A stretch of 64,000 bases of DNA from Heterodera schachtii (taxonomy: Eukaryota > Nematoda > Chromadorea > Rhabditida > Heteroderidae): the NCBI GenBank assembly GCA_023374025.1, contig SIJG01000186.1, positions 20,815 to 84,814 on the forward strand. Reading direction: 5' to 3'. Positions 11,230-23,375 of this stretch are shown here, piece after piece. How positions within the stretch are numbered: the first letter of the stretch is position 1; the number at the start of each line of letters is the position of its first letter. Below the pieces are notes generated by a model. The model did not search any database and had not been told where the DNA came from. It saw nothing but the letters and a program-made list of their open reading frames with translations. Position numbers and translations under genes: made by a program.

Positions 11230-11450
11230 AATTGACATATTTTTGGTACCAAAATGCGAAAATTTGGGATTTCGACTTTTTGTTCGAATTCGGGTCCAGA
11301 TTTCGGAATTGGCCGAAAAGGATGCCGGATTCGTGATCAGCGACCTCGAAAAGCCCAGGAAACTTATTTTTATGACATTAAAATTCTTGAAAAAAAATTT
11401 TCAAAAAAGGGGGGGGGGAAACACAGTATTACCGCATTTTGTGCCTTTTT
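11230..11450. repeat. solo arm related to the 8626-9097 element
   Basis: Contains CGACTTTTTGTTCGAATTCG, GTGATCAGCGACC, a poly-G tract and CAGTATTACC, in the same order as the right arm of the 8.6-kb element. The left arm is absent. Non-coding. Confidence 0.6.
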
Positions 11451-12064
11451 CAGCATTAAAAATCAAATTCTCAACTCTTCATAGACAGCAACAGTGATAG
11501 ATTAAATGCCATTTATAACGACAGTCACAGATTATATTTTTAAATTTATTTATTATGCCTCCCGTTTCTGAACTTTGAATTTCATTTAATAATTCTTTCA
11601 CGTATAATTTCACTTAACTCACGTAAAACGCATGTCAGATTTGTATCCAGTTGCGCCCAGCCCTGCTTCTCACACGTGCTGGGACATTCTTAAAAACTGC
11701 CAAGTTATAGGGGAAAAAAAAGTAAAATAAATAATTTATCTTGGCTCAATTTCACCAAATTATTATTTCATGGTATCACATTCAATAGGGTAAAAACCCA
11801 ACTCGTACTAGGCCAACTCTTACTGCCCCAAATCGTACAGTTTTCGACAAAAAATCGACATAACTTTTGTCAAAGTCAATCAAATTAACATTCTTGGTAT
11901 CATTCGATAGCCCTTAAAATTCTCTATCTTCCCACCAAGATTCGAAAAATTTGATCAAGTTTGAGAAAAGATGGACAAAACAATTTTTTAACGGTTTTTG
12001 ATCATAACTTTTTTGAAAAGCAATAAAATTTTCTTGCACTCAGCAGATATAATTAATTATCAAA
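11451..12064. other. intergenic, no gene seen
   Basis: AT-rich sequence upstream of gene C. It includes short CAACTCGTAC-like repeats at about 11,800-11,850 but no coding exon that I can support. Confidence 0.4.
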
Positions 12065-14527
12065 ATGTCTTCTTTGTCGTCAAATCCCGCCACTTTGGCG
12101 GATCGGATGAAAGAGTTGTTGAGCACGGCCAAAGGGGCGGACATTCAATTTTTGGTGGGGGAGGAAAAAAAGGCGAGTAAAAATTGAAAAAGATTAAAAA
12201 AGCATTCATTTGAACTTAATTTAGCTTTTTCGAGTCCACAAACTCATTTTGATGTCTGCCTCGGATGTGTTCGAAGCGATGTTCCGTTATGATATCCTAA
12301 TGCCTGTGGAGGTCACCGATGTTGAAGTTGGAGCATTCAAAGTGATGTTGAGCTTCATCTATACGGACGATTTAAGCGAATTGGACGGAGACAACGCAAT
12401 GGCAGTACTTTACGCGGGTGAAAAAAAAGGGGGGGAGGTCTGACAATTTTTTGCAAAGCATACCTGTGCAGGGGGGGGGGGGTTATTGAAGGCGGAACAG
12501 GACAAAACACACCCGAGACATAAACAGCCGGGAATAAATTTAAATTTTTTTTCAAATTTTTAATTTTTCAAGAAAAAAAGTCAGCAAAATTTTTCTTAGA
12601 AAATTCGATGAAAAAATAATTTTCAATTTTTTCCAGCGATTTTTTCAAAATTTATTCATGCATTCCTAAGTTTTTTCAAAAAAATTCCAAAAAAAAAAAA
12701 AGAATCACTGGAAATTTTTTGAAATGTTTATCTTTGAGTTTTATAAGAAAATATTTTGTCAAAATATTGAAATTTTAATAATTTATAGACGATTTTACCT
12801 TTTCAGCAACATTCGTGGACAAAAAAGACCGAATAGGTGGAATGGTCTCCCTAACCCCTGGCATGGAAGATTATCCCTCTTCTGATCAACCCCGGGAAGT
12901 GTATCCCGACCCGGTTGAAAGATAGGATAGTCCGTCTTCTAAAAACCCCTGTAGCCCCAGCAGTTGAAAGATGATCAATCTGCCGGATTTTCTTGTCCCG
13001 ATTTAATTTGTTTGTTTTAATATTTTAGCCAAAAAGTACATGGTCGATGATCTAATCTTCCATTGTTCTCGAATTGAAATTCAAATTTTGCCCAATGTGT
13101 TCTTGGCTTATGAGCAGGCCAGCCTTCTTAAAATAGATGTGGGAACGTCATTAACAATTTGAACGAGCTATCTTTTACTCGCAAAATTTTAGTATTTTAT
13201 CCACCGATGTTTGCGTTACATTTGTCAAAATGCGGCAACATTATTCAAATCGGATGAATTTTTGCAAATTGATCAGAATTTGCTTTGTGAATTAATCTGT
13301 CGTGATCAATTGGCGATCAGCAAAGAATTGGAAATTTGGGAATACGTAATTTTGAATTCAAATTTTTAAAATTTATTCTGTTTTTAATTATATTATTTTG
13401 TCATTTTTTCGTTTAGGCACTCAGTTGGGCCGACGAAAAGTGCCGTCAAAATGCCATCGAATTCACCGGTGAAAATCGCCGTTCTGCGCTTGGCCCGGCA
13501 TTGTTTAAAATTCGTTTCCCACTCATCACAATGGAGACATTTGGGAAGGAAATTGGTAGAAACAGAAATTGAATTCCGAGCTTGTTTTTTAATTTAAAGT
13601 TCCTTCTGGCGTTTTGACAATGGAAGAAGCGTTCGGCGTTTATCAGTTCCAATGCCACCCTAATTTCCATGGAATTCCCAGACAGTGCACAATGAAATTT
13701 CCGTACAAATCACGGATTTGTGATTGGAACATTTCCAAGGGCAACAGAGGGACAATTATGATGGAAATTGAGAAATTGTCGGAATTTGCACGAGAAGAAT
13801 TGGGAAGTAGCAGAGAAAGCGAAATAGAAGTGCAAATAAAGGGACTCCCGTGGAAAATTGCGACTGAAAAAACAACGGAAAATGAAGGCACAGAAAAATG
13901 TTTGGGCTTTTATCTTTGGTGCACCGCTTCAGAAGAAGGTGAAAATGTTGTTTTTGAATATCAGAGCGAGTTTTTAAGACATTAAAAACATTTTTTGGAC
14001 TTTTTGGGAATAAAAACACATTTTGGGCTTCGGCAGTTTTTGTCACATATTTTGGTCTGGTTTTTGAAAAAAATTATTTTTTTTTACAAAAATGTCTTTT
14101 TTGGCACCCAAATTCTTGGCCAAATACTCAAAAAGATTTTCAAAATTTTTTATTTTTTTCATTTTTTGACCTTTTTAATGATTTTGCATTTTTATGGAAA
14201 ATTTAAATTTTTAGCGAAAAAATTCCTTAAATAAGCATTTTGCTAGCGAAATGGGTAAAAAAAAATGAGACTTTTATGCAAAATTCACGTATTTATTAAA
14301 TAGTTTTTTTCAGTTTTTGGCACATATTTTGGCCTTTTTTTGGCGTTTTTTAGCACATATAAATCCGTTCCCTGTTGATTAATATTAATTTTTAATTAAA
14401 ATTAAGATGAAAATTGGAGCTGCGAATGTTCGGCAACGCTTCGAATTGTTTCGCAAAAGAGCGAAACGGAGGATTTAATTGGGAAATTCAACAATTGTGT
14501 TTTAACAATAAAGCATCTGTGAAGGGC

Positions 14528-16811
14528 CGGTAGGGGTCAGTTGCGTCTGGCCAGTTGCGTCTGGCCGATTGCGTCTGGCCAGTTGCGTCTGGGGCCGGTT
14601 GCGTCTTGGGCCAGTTGCGTCTGGCCAGTTGCGTCTGGCCAGTTGCGTCTTAGTACTTAAGGGGCCGGTTGCGTCTCAAACATTTTTGAATCTATTTTTC
14701 AAAGGATACAATTTTTGAGGAATAATTTTTGTATTAATTAAATTAAGTACATATAGAGAATTACAAAAAATCTATTTTAATTAAAACGAAAATAACAACT
14801 AAATAATAATACAAAATAAAAAGAAAATCATTGATTCATTTGGTAATTGCTGGAAATTCCCCTAAGCATTTCATTAATCAAATTCAGGATTAATTGGGTT
14901 TTGGCAATATTGGTGATCATTTTCGATTTGCTGCTGCTCTTTTTCTCGATTGTAGCGCTCCAGAATCCTCAAAATTCATTGTGCGCTCATACACACTCCA
15001 TTCTTCGGGACGAAACAATGGGCGGGTGCGTGTGCCGTTGTTGCGAAGCCGTCCAACGTAGTTGATTACAAACCTTTAAAATTACTAATGACAGTGAAAA
15101 AAAATTAAATTCAACCAACCAATCGAGAACTCCCTCAAGCTCATCCGGCAGATGATCTTCTAGGGCTGCCAGTGCCGGTGTGAGGTCCTCAAGCGGCACA
15201 AACGCCAGCGAAGTGATCATTTTGACAGCTTGTGCAAAGGCAGCGTCGGTTTTGAAACGCTAAATTTGAGTTTTCAAAATCAAAAAATTTTTTATTTTGC
15301 TTACGCGAGTTTGTTCGTCTGTTAGGCGAGATTTCATGTTGCGCACCAAGTGGAAGAGACAAAAGTTGATTGAGCATTGTGGATGTTTTGCGCGGAGTGC
15401 GTTGACCATCGCCTGTTCGAAGTCCATGGATGCGTTTTTCGGTGCAAATGCTGGCCATCGGTTGCGGACCATGTCAAACATCTTTTCATACGTGGACTGC
15501 GACTTGCATGTCAGCAGGCAGTGAAGGACAGGAAACACCCATTTATCACGACTGAAATTGGGAGAAAAACCATTAAAAAAAACCAAATTGGCAAAAAAGT
15601 ACCGCGCCAAAATGACGTAAAGTTGCGAAAAGAGCGTCGGCGCACTTGCGAATGTTCCGTCAGCGTAAATGTACTTCATTTCGGAAGCCCAATTTCCGAA
15701 AGAAAGCCGGCCAAAAATCAGAATTCTTAAATTTAAAAAATATGTGAAAAGCTCCCCTTAAAACACACCGCTGTTGTCCGTCTCGCCCATTTTCGGTGTA
15801 TGTTCCAGAATCCGCAAGAAGGAAAAGCTCCTGCGCTTCTTCGGTGCGTTTGTAGATTCGGTACTGCTCGGGAAGTTCCAACTCTTGAAGGGTTTGCGGC
15901 ACTGGCGGCGGCAGTTCAATTTCATGGCGGACTCGCTTCACCAGCTTAAAAATAAAAATGTGAAAAAGTAAAAAAAATAGCTTTTTAACTTTTTTTGTGG
16001 CGTTCTTTGTTGGAATGTTCGCCATTACTGGTGTGGCAATTTGCTGAAGTGTGTGTGCCCTGATTGCCGCTGGCGGTTCCATCGTCTCAGCGGCACGCCG
16101 CTTTATGCCAGTGACGATTTTTTGTGTGATGACATTTGCCGCGCTGTGGTTGCAAGTGTGGTCGCCAACGGTCTTCAGCACGACATCATTTAACGTTGTG
16201 TGGATTCGTCCTCGGCATTTGAATTCATCTCGCTGATGTTCACAGCGCCAAAATTTCACGTCACGGTCAGCATTGAACATATGGAAGACATAGAGGCATC
16301 CTTCATGTTCGAATTTTTTGTTGTTTCGTTTCGTTATTATTTGATTGTTTTCCATTTTCGGGCTATATTAAAAGACTTAAACAAATGAAATGTAAAAAAA
16401 TTCAAAAACAAGTGCACTATGTTTCCACCCCGCACAGTTTCACTCCGAATTAGTTAACCCTTGAAACTTTTTTAATTTTAAATTTAATTTTCTCAAAAAA
16501 TGCTTGTAACTTTCATACGTATGCGTTTTAAGAAAAAATTATTAATATTTGCACCGATTTTTCAAAATTCTACTTCCTTTCGTTTTTGGGGCTTCGGATA
16601 AATCAGAAAAATTATTATTTTGAACCAAAAGTTTGAGACGCAACCGGCCCCTTAAGTACTAAGACGCAACTGGCCAGACGCAACTGGCCAGACGCAACTG
16701 GCCAGACGCAACTGGCCAGACGCAACTGGCCAAGACGCAACCGGCCCCAGACGCAACTGGCCAGACGCAATCGGCCAGACGCAACTGGCCAGACGCAACT
16801 GGCCCGTTTCG
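14528..16811 (-). mobile_element. autonomous Mutator-like element with tandem-repeat TIRs
   Basis: Terminal arrays of the 14-bp unit GGCCAGTTGCGTCT: about nine copies at 14,530-14,682 and about a dozen inverted copies at 16,631-16,805. Ends CGGTAGGGGTCAGTTGCG and CGAAACGGGCCAGTTGCG; perfect 9-bp duplication GTGAAGGGC at 14519-14527 and 16812-16820. The interior carries a FLYWCH/MULE transposase on the minus strand. A 9-bp duplication plus a MULE transposase defines a Mutator-superfamily element. It interrupts the MATH exon of gene C. Confidence 0.9.
14917..16355 (-). CDS. FLYWCH zinc finger + MULE transposase
   Basis: The start ATG is at 16,355. Residues 1-70 form a FLYWCH-type zinc finger (HEGCLYVFHMF, FWRCEHQRDEFKCRGRIHTT, then DHTCNH). 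After short introns come LVKRVRHEIELPPPVPQT, then the MULE catalytic region: YADGTFASAPTLFSQLYV with the first catalytic Asp, DKWVFPVLHCLLTCKS, SMDFEQAMVNALRAKHP with the second, CLFHLVRNMKSRL, and the C-terminal NYVGRLRNNGTRTRPLFRPE ... WSVYER, stop near 14,917. Exons are approximate (16,355-15,990; 15,955-15,760; about 15,690-15,560; 15,530-15,310; 15,258-15,110; 15,070-14,917). No internal stop is needed if the small introns are real, so the element may be young. The enzyme would bind the terminal repeats and cut and paste the element in the nucleus. It could supply transposase to the non-autonomous elements in this window. Confidence 0.82.
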
Positions 16812-17568
16812 GTGAAGGGCTCCCCCAATTTCATCACTTTTTCAGTGAGCTTTCATTAAGCCTTTTTACTTATAAAATGAGAAAAAAAATTAAGAAATTG
16901 ATGGAGCCGAGCAAAGGATTTTACGAAAACGAAGAGGACAAAGTGACATTGGTCATCGATATTTTTGTGGAAGAACAAAAAACGGACAAATTTGATTCGA
17001 ATCCAAACAAAACAAACGGGAAAATTGTGATGGAAATTGGCAAATTGTCAGAATTTGTGCTCGAAATTTGTTGGAGTGAACGCAGAAGTGAAACCGTGCA
17101 CATCAAAGGATTGCCTTGGAAAATATGGGCACGCATAGAAAGGGCAAATGACAGCACAGAAAAATTGCTTGGCTTTTACCTTTGGTGTGATGCCCGTAGA
17201 GGTCGTAATAAAAGTTCAAAAAGAGTTTTTAAATATGTTAGTTAGATTGAAATACCCAAATTAAGAACAAAATTTCACTTGTTCGTCAACATTTCGAATT
17301 GTTTCACAAATGAGCGGAACGGAGGATTTAAGTGACATACGCAATGAATACTTTTTGGACAGTACAGAAACATATTGGGGATTTGGCAATTTCATAAGTT
17401 TTACGGTTAGTGTTGTTAAATTGTTTTTAAATTTAGTTCATACATTTTTAATTTTTAAAAAGATTGGCACCGCCGGGAAACTTGTATTTCGGGATTTATT
17501 AACAGATTCTGCCAAAAATGACAATTTGAAACAAAAGAGCGAATTACTAAAATACATATATTTTTAAT

Positions 17569-18168
17569 CAGGGTTTCGAAATCTGAGGATTTTTCCTCAT
17601 TTTGTGGTCTTTAGAGGGTAAAAGAGGATTTTTTTGAAACTGAGGATATGCGGATTTTTGTAGTCTTTTGAGAAATTTGAGGATTTTTGTGGTCTTTTGA
17701 TAAAAAAGTGACAAAAACGCATGATTTTTTGAAAAATTAGGTATATTTGGCAAATTGTTCGAACTTTTTCTTTAAATCTTTAATATTTTTCGAAAAAATC
17801 CTCATTTTGCAATAAATTTTAATTAATTTCCTTTAGATAATTTTATACAAAAAATAAATGTCATCGAAACGAAAATTTCTTCTTTCTTACGAAAAAGAAT
17901 TTAATGGAATAATTAAGCGGGCCAAAAATGATGATGATTTTCATAGTTGCTAAAAACGCCGCCCCCGGTTCCCCAAAGGTTTTTTGGAAAAATTGCTGTA
18001 AAAAAAGCATTTAAAAATATGACACAACTGATTTTGTTTGCAATTTTATGATGTTTTAAAAAATGAGGGTTTTATTCCAAATGAGGATTTTTTGAGGTAT
18101 TTTAGTGGCAAATGAGGATTTTTTATGGGTGAAATGAGGATTTTCAAAATTTTGAGATCGAAACCGTG
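17569..18168. mobile_element. hAT-type MITE in the last intron of gene C
   Basis: Ends CAGGGTTTCGA and, inverted, CACGGTTTCGA, with a perfect 8-bp duplication TTTTTAAT (17561-17568, 18169-18176). The interior is built of repeated GAGGATTTTT motifs. The insertion is 4 bp upstream of the splice acceptor of the last exon, and the duplicated TTTTTAAT restores the pyrimidine-rich stretch in front of TAAG. A relative is at 51,469-52,045. Confidence 0.88.
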
Positions 18169-18549
18169 TTTTTAATTAAGGAATTGATGGACCCGGAAAA
18201 AGGCTTTTACAATGAAAGTGAGGACAAAGTGACACTGGCCATTGATTTGAGTGTGGAAGAAGAAAATTCGGAGGAACAATGACTTGTTAAGAAAATGAAA
18301 TTTTGTTCAGTTTTTTTTGTCTTTTTTTTATTAGATTTCCTTTTTTTTCCTAATTTTTCATGGTTATTTTGTGAATAAAGCAGTGCTGCTCTCCCATCCG
18401 ATCTTTCCTTTGTTTTGAAATACGTCCTATTTTCAAATTACATCCTTTAAACTTTCTTTTTAAATCGATATTTGGGCCCATCAAATGTAAAAACTTACAA
18501 AATTTTTTTTGGCAATTTACAAATATTATAAGTATGTAGGTACTATTCA

Positions 18550-19040
18550 TCACTAGGAATCACTATTTTGGAGCTTTGCAACTAAAAAAAACTATTTCGG
18601 AAGTTGGCCACTAAATAGTTTTTTGCCACTATTTTGGCGTTTCGTCACTATTTCCACTATTTTGGTATTTTTTAGAAAAATTTTCCCAAAAAATGCAATA
18701 AAAATGAAAAATATACCCCAAGAATCGACCTAAAAAATACACCCCTAAGAATCGACCTAAAAATTTTAAAATACACCCCTAAGAATTGAAAAATTTTCTC
18801 AAAAATTCAGCCCCCAAATTTTTTTTCTTGTTCAATATTTGCTAAGAAAATGTTTTGTAACTGCAATCAGTGAATAAAATTGTTTGCCTTAATTTTAAAT
18901 TATTTTCAAATTAAAAAATATCTATTTAAAAAATTACACCCCTGAATTTAGAATTTTTTCGCCACTATTTTGCCATTTTTTTGTCACTATTTAGTTCATT
19001 ATGTTGGGGTTTTTTGCCACTAAAAATCCTCGCCCTACTG
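18550..19040. repeat. degenerate hAT-like repeat (CACTATTTTGG-rich)
   Basis: Begins near TAGGAATCACTATTTTGG and ends near CCACTAAAAATCCTCGCCCTA, which are imperfect inverted ends. The interior repeats CACTATTTTGG-type motifs and TACACCCCTAAGAAT. No clean target duplication was found. Non-coding; it fills most of the gap between genes C and B. Confidence 0.5.
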
Positions 19041-19358
19041 ATGACTTTTTTACTTACGGATAAATAAAAATTATTTTTACGATCAAAATGGGGATAGGAT
19101 TTATATGAAAATGAACAAACATTTTTTGATTTGGAATAAAATTCTTCAAAAATGATTTTTTTTTTTTTATCCCAAATGCTGCAAATGCTGATTTTTTGTC
19201 GAACAGTCTGATTTTGAAAATTTTTATCTGACTACCCTGGTTTTACTGTTTGTTGACACGGGGCCATTTGAAAATTTATACATAATTTTAGCATTTGTCT
19301 GTCATATTCGTTCGGCGAGTGAACACTCAACAAACATAGGTCGTTAAATCAGTAACAA

Positions 19359-22300
19359 ATGTCGAAACCGAAAACATTGGTGGAACGTATGAGACTGTTG
19401 TTCAGCACCAGCAATGGGGCGGACATTCAATTTTTGGTTGGGGAAAGCGACGAAAAAGAAGCAAGTGGAGAAAGAACAAATACTAATTGGAATTTTATTA
19501 AAAAATAAATAAACATTGTCTAATTGTTTAGTAATTTGGCTTTTTTAAGCTAATTCTCGCCCATAAAACAATTCTGGCCTCGGCCTCCGACGTGTTCGAA
19601 GCAATGTTCCGATTTGACGCCGGAAATACTGGTCGAAAAAGTGTGCATAAACAAACAAAGAATCACATAAAGCCTTAAAACAATGCGGCACGCTTGTTTG
19701 GTTTATGGCACAAAAATTGGCTATAAAAAATGAACAATTTTTTAGGCCATGGTCAAGGCCGCCCGCTTACCGGGCGGGGAACTTCGGATCACCATTAATT
19801 TTTGCGGCATAACTTTTTCATTAGCAAACAATTTTTCCGTTAGCTTGAAAGCATTTCATGCTTTCCATCACCAATGTAAGTGTTAAAGTAACCCACAATA
19901 ATTCATAAATGGCCAAAAAAAATTTCGGCACCAGGAAAAAAATGTCGCGGGTTCAGGTGAGTGATAACCCTGGTTCACACACAGTCAGCGCCTCCCTGAC
20001 TCATCCATTTCTTACAAAATTTTGCCATTTTTTGTTGACATAAACCAACCAAATGAATGCCCTAATTCCGTTTATAAACGCCGCTTTTCCCCCTTTAGCC
20101 TCCACAGCGAAAGTGCCAAGCCCCGTGGTGGTGCCCGATGTTGAGGCGGAGGCATTCAGGGCGATGTTGGGCTTCATTTACACGGACGATTTGAGTGGGA
20201 TGGACGGCGACAATTTGTTCGACGTTCTTTACGCGGGTGAAATTTTAAAATTTGACTCTTTTTCCCGTTCATTTTAAACCCCAATTTTAGCCAAAAAGTA
20301 CAACATTGTCGGCCTGGTCAGCGCCTGCTTGGACTTTCCCATCCCTTCGCTGCCCAACGTTTTCTTCGCCTTTGCCCAGGCGCGTTTTCTCGAAGAAAAG
20401 GTTGGCATTTTTTTTATTTAGCCGATTATTAGGGGATTGGAAAATAAATGACATACCATTGTAAAATAATCAGCGATACTGAAAATATACTAGGGTTAAT
20501 TTTCAAAAAAAAAATGGAAGACTAAATAAAACCCCTCTCCCCAAATCCAAATAAAAAATTCAACGAAAAATATTAAAAAAAAGAAAGAAAAATTGGTATA
20601 ATAAGTAAATAAATGTTTACACATATAAATTTTTGATTTTTAATTTTTTCTAAAAATCTAAATCCGGAATTTTAAAAAAGAAAAACACACCCTAAAAATC
20701 GAATTTTTGAATTCAGCCAAGCCAAGGGTCTGTCTACGCCCTTTCACCCCCCCCCCAAAAAAAAAGAAAAAACCGGGAGTTTGCCAGAGAAGAGAACTTT
20801 TCTCCTCATTGTAAGTACGAATTTTTTGACCTTTTGGAATTTCATAATTTATTTTGTTCCTAAAAAAGCACCTCACAATTTTTAAATTTCCTTCATTTTT
20901 TTCAAATTTATTTTGGGATTTTGCTCGCCGTTGCATGGAATACATTGAACAAAACATGGACACTTTGCACCAATCGGACGCCTTTTTGGAAATCGGCCAA
21001 AGTTTGCTTTGCGAAGTTTTGGACCGAGAAAAGCTGGCAATTGAAGAAGAACTTACGATTTGGCGGATGGTAATGCCAATTAAACCAAATAATGGGTCAA
21101 TTGTTGTTTCACATTTAATGGGGCCTAATTAATAATTAATTTGTTAATTTTTTTGGCACTCCATTGGGCCGACGGACAATGCCGCCAAAAGGGTTTCGAA
21201 TGTTCGGCAGAAAATCGACGCAAAATGCTCGGCCCGGCACTTTTCAAAATTCGTTTTCCACGCATTTCGAAGGAGGACTTCACCGAGCACATTGGTAATA
21301 ATGAACAGTTCCAACTCAAAAGATTTACAAATTTTATGCCTTCAAAAACCTTCATTTCATTAGACAAATGCCCAATTTTCTTTTCTTTAAATTCAAAGAT
21401 TAAATAAAGATAATTTTTTAAGAAAATTTGTTAATTTTGGGGACAGATTTCTTAAGTGAAATTCTCAAAAATTTCATAAATTTTGTCCGGCGCTGTCTCT
21501 CGGCACCGTCGGCGGATCACTATTGTTTTATTGTTAGAAATATAACTTCAAAACCTCTCAAAGATTGACATTTTTGGCCGAAATTCTGTTACCAAATGGG
21601 TTTAATATGGTATTTTTTTCGGTTAAAAATCTGTCGGAAATTTTTTAACCATATTTGGCCAAGGGTTTTCGCCTAAAAATTCCATGTGCAAAGGATTCGC
21701 CAACCCAAGGGGCCCAAATAAATTTTATCAAAAATGGACAGTTTTGCGGTCAAATTTTAGAAATTATAATTTGTGCGTAAGGGAGGGCTAAATGAATTGT
21801 TCTCCTGTTCCTAAATTTGTGATTTTTTAAACCATTTGGGTGCTAAAGACTGACAATTTGTGGCCATTTGCAGTGCCCTGCGGTGTGCTGAGCAGCGACG
21901 AGTTGGTCAGCGTTTTGCTGTTTCACGACCACCCCGGCGGCGGAGTCTCTTCGCTGTACCCTTTGCCCTTCTCCACCCATCGGTTGGGCTACACACTCAA
22001 CGGACGCGTGGCACTGCACATGGACAAGTTGGTCGACTTCAGCAACGACCAGCAGCAGCAGCAGCAGCAGAACGGGGACAGCAGAGAGTACTTCCACCAC
22101 TTGGAGGAAACCGTCCTTTTGCGGGGACTGCCGTGGACAATTGCCGCGGATTTGCACGTCCGCCAGTGCATATCGCGCAAGCGCTTGGACCTGTTCCTGT
22201 ACTGCAACGTGGAAAGCGCCGGTGGGGGACGGGCGAAAATGGAAACGGACAAACCGAAAAACGGAGGGGGGGGGGAGGAAACGCATAAAATTATGAAAAA

Positions 22301-22887
22301 AACATAAAATTAAAACAATTTCAAAAAATTTTTAGATTTGTTCTTCTTGAGTTTTGGAAGGAATTTTACTACCTTTTAATATTTTTTAATGTTTTTTTCG
22401 CAGTTCGTAAAGCCACCCAACTTCTATTTGAATAAAAATTTCTTTTCAAATAATTTTTTTTTTATTTCACATTTTAAGATAGATTTAAAAAATTCAAAAA
22501 AACCTAAAAATTATTGTGAGGAAATTCGAAAACTAAATGTTTTCATTTTTTCAACAGGAGGGAGCTTCGCGCGCTTTTCCCCCCTTAAATTGGGAATTTA
22601 GTTCAAACGTGGAGCTGCAATTGCACTGTCACACGTCGCATTCCGGCGCGGACGGAGGGCAAGGCGGATTATGTGGACGAGGGCGTAGTCGGCGCCATTC
22701 ACTCGCCGGACAAAGGCGCACGCTTCCATCATTTCATGCCGTTTAACGTAATGATTGATACTCGGTTATTAATTGGCGCCCAATTGAAAATGCCATTTCC
22801 CCGCAGTTTTGGCGGGACTCCAACCGCGTCACGTACCGAGCGGAGGACGAAGCGCTGACATTGGCATTCGATGTGAGCACACCGTGA
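19359..22887 (+). CDS. BTB-BACK-MATH protein gene B
   Basis: Exons 19359-19464, 19551-19640, 20099-20236, 20291-20400, about 20869-21069 (core 20917-21069), 21156-21294, 21874-22221, 22602-22747, 22807-22887. Start MSKPKTLVERMRLLFSTSNG; BTB (GADIQFLVGES, HKTILASASDVFEAMF, DVLYAG); BACK (PSLPNVFFAFAQARF, LHWADGQCRQKG); MATH (VLLRGLPWTIAADL, TWSCNCTVTRRIPAR, FWRDSNRVTYRAEDE, stop). The protein is about 436-452 residues. Exon 2 has lost one base compared with its paralogs, and using a GT donor 4 bp downstream of the paralogs' GC donor restores the frame (total divisible by three). The MATH exon has a CAG-encoded Gln run of seven. The exon at 21,156 has TG instead of AG in front of it. It is the closest copy of gene A and likely a Cullin-3 substrate adaptor if expressed. 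Confidence 0.8.
21486..21513. repeat. dispersed GC hairpin motif (diverged)
   Basis: CCGGCGCTGTCTCTCGGCACC then GTCGGCGG-like bases: a mutated minus-orientation copy of the GC hairpin family, inside the large intron of gene B. Confidence 0.5.
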
Positions 22888-23375
22888 GAAGTGGCGGCGG
22901 CACCACCCAAAGTGGTGATTAATGGCACTAATGGAAGGCAGCGGACTGAATTTGGGAGGAGTTTTGGATTTTTGACGGTTTCGCTGAAAAACACACCAAA
23001 AATTGCAATTAATTTTTTTTTTTTTTGAAAATCAACGCCAAAATTTTAGAATTTGTTTTTTGCATACCAACAAAAAATTGTGACAAATCAAAAATTTAAA
23101 TGTGAATTTTGCGTGGTAAAAATATCTCAATTATTTTTTGTTGTTGTGCAAAATTCGCTAACTGATTAATTAATTAATTAATTAATTGTTCGATTGTCCA
23201 AAGCCTAGCTAATATATATGTAAATGTGTTTCGTTTGTTATTTACCAAAATTATGTTCCATTATGTGATTGTTTTATTTTCATGCTTTGTCGATTAATAA
23301 TAAATGTTTGGTTTTTCATTTTATCGTATTTTATTTTTATGAAATCTTTCCGGATAAATTTAAAACATTTAAAAT
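22888..23375. other. duplicated downstream flank of gene B
   Basis: Matches the region downstream of gene A (6310-6390 and 6949-7100), including the empty site for the 6.4-kb hAT element near 23,203. No gene seen. Confidence 0.6.

Larger units (their letters stand above)
12065..18282 (+). pseudogene. BTB-BACK-MATH-MATH gene C, disrupted by a MULE
   Basis: In-phase exons: 12065-12172 (GADIQFLVGEEKK, GC donor), 12225-12417 (BTB: HKLILMSASDVFEAMF ... AVLYAG), 13029-13138, 13193-13345 (BACK: LFKSDEFLQIDQNLLCEL), 13417-13555 (LSWADEKCRQNA), 13600-13938 (MATH 1 start: IKGLPWKIATEKT), 14407-14527 continuing at 16821-16844 (NWSCECSATLRIVSQKSE), 16895-17201 (end of MATH 1, KLMEPSKGFYENEEDK, running into a second MATH, VHIKGLPWKIWARIE), 17266-17405 (FTCSSTFRIVSQMSG ... 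WGFGNFISF) and 18181-18282 (ELMDPEKGFYNESEDK, TGA). Tandem MATH domains set it apart from the other copies. The MULE at 14,528-16,811 lies inside the WSC exon with a 9-bp target duplication, and one base is also missing in GTTTTAAC before it. A hAT element fills the last intron. The BTB-BACK half could still be expressed as a truncated protein. Confidence 0.85.

Noticed and set aside
14523..16815. Possible CRISPR-like direct repeat arrays
   Set aside because: Units are contiguous with no unique spacers, the two arrays are inverted to each other and flanked by a target duplication, and the host is a eukaryote.
18550..19040. Clean 8-bp target duplication for the CACTATTTTGG element
   Set aside because: The flanks TTCATCAC and CTGATGAC match poorly, so only a degenerate repeat is claimed.
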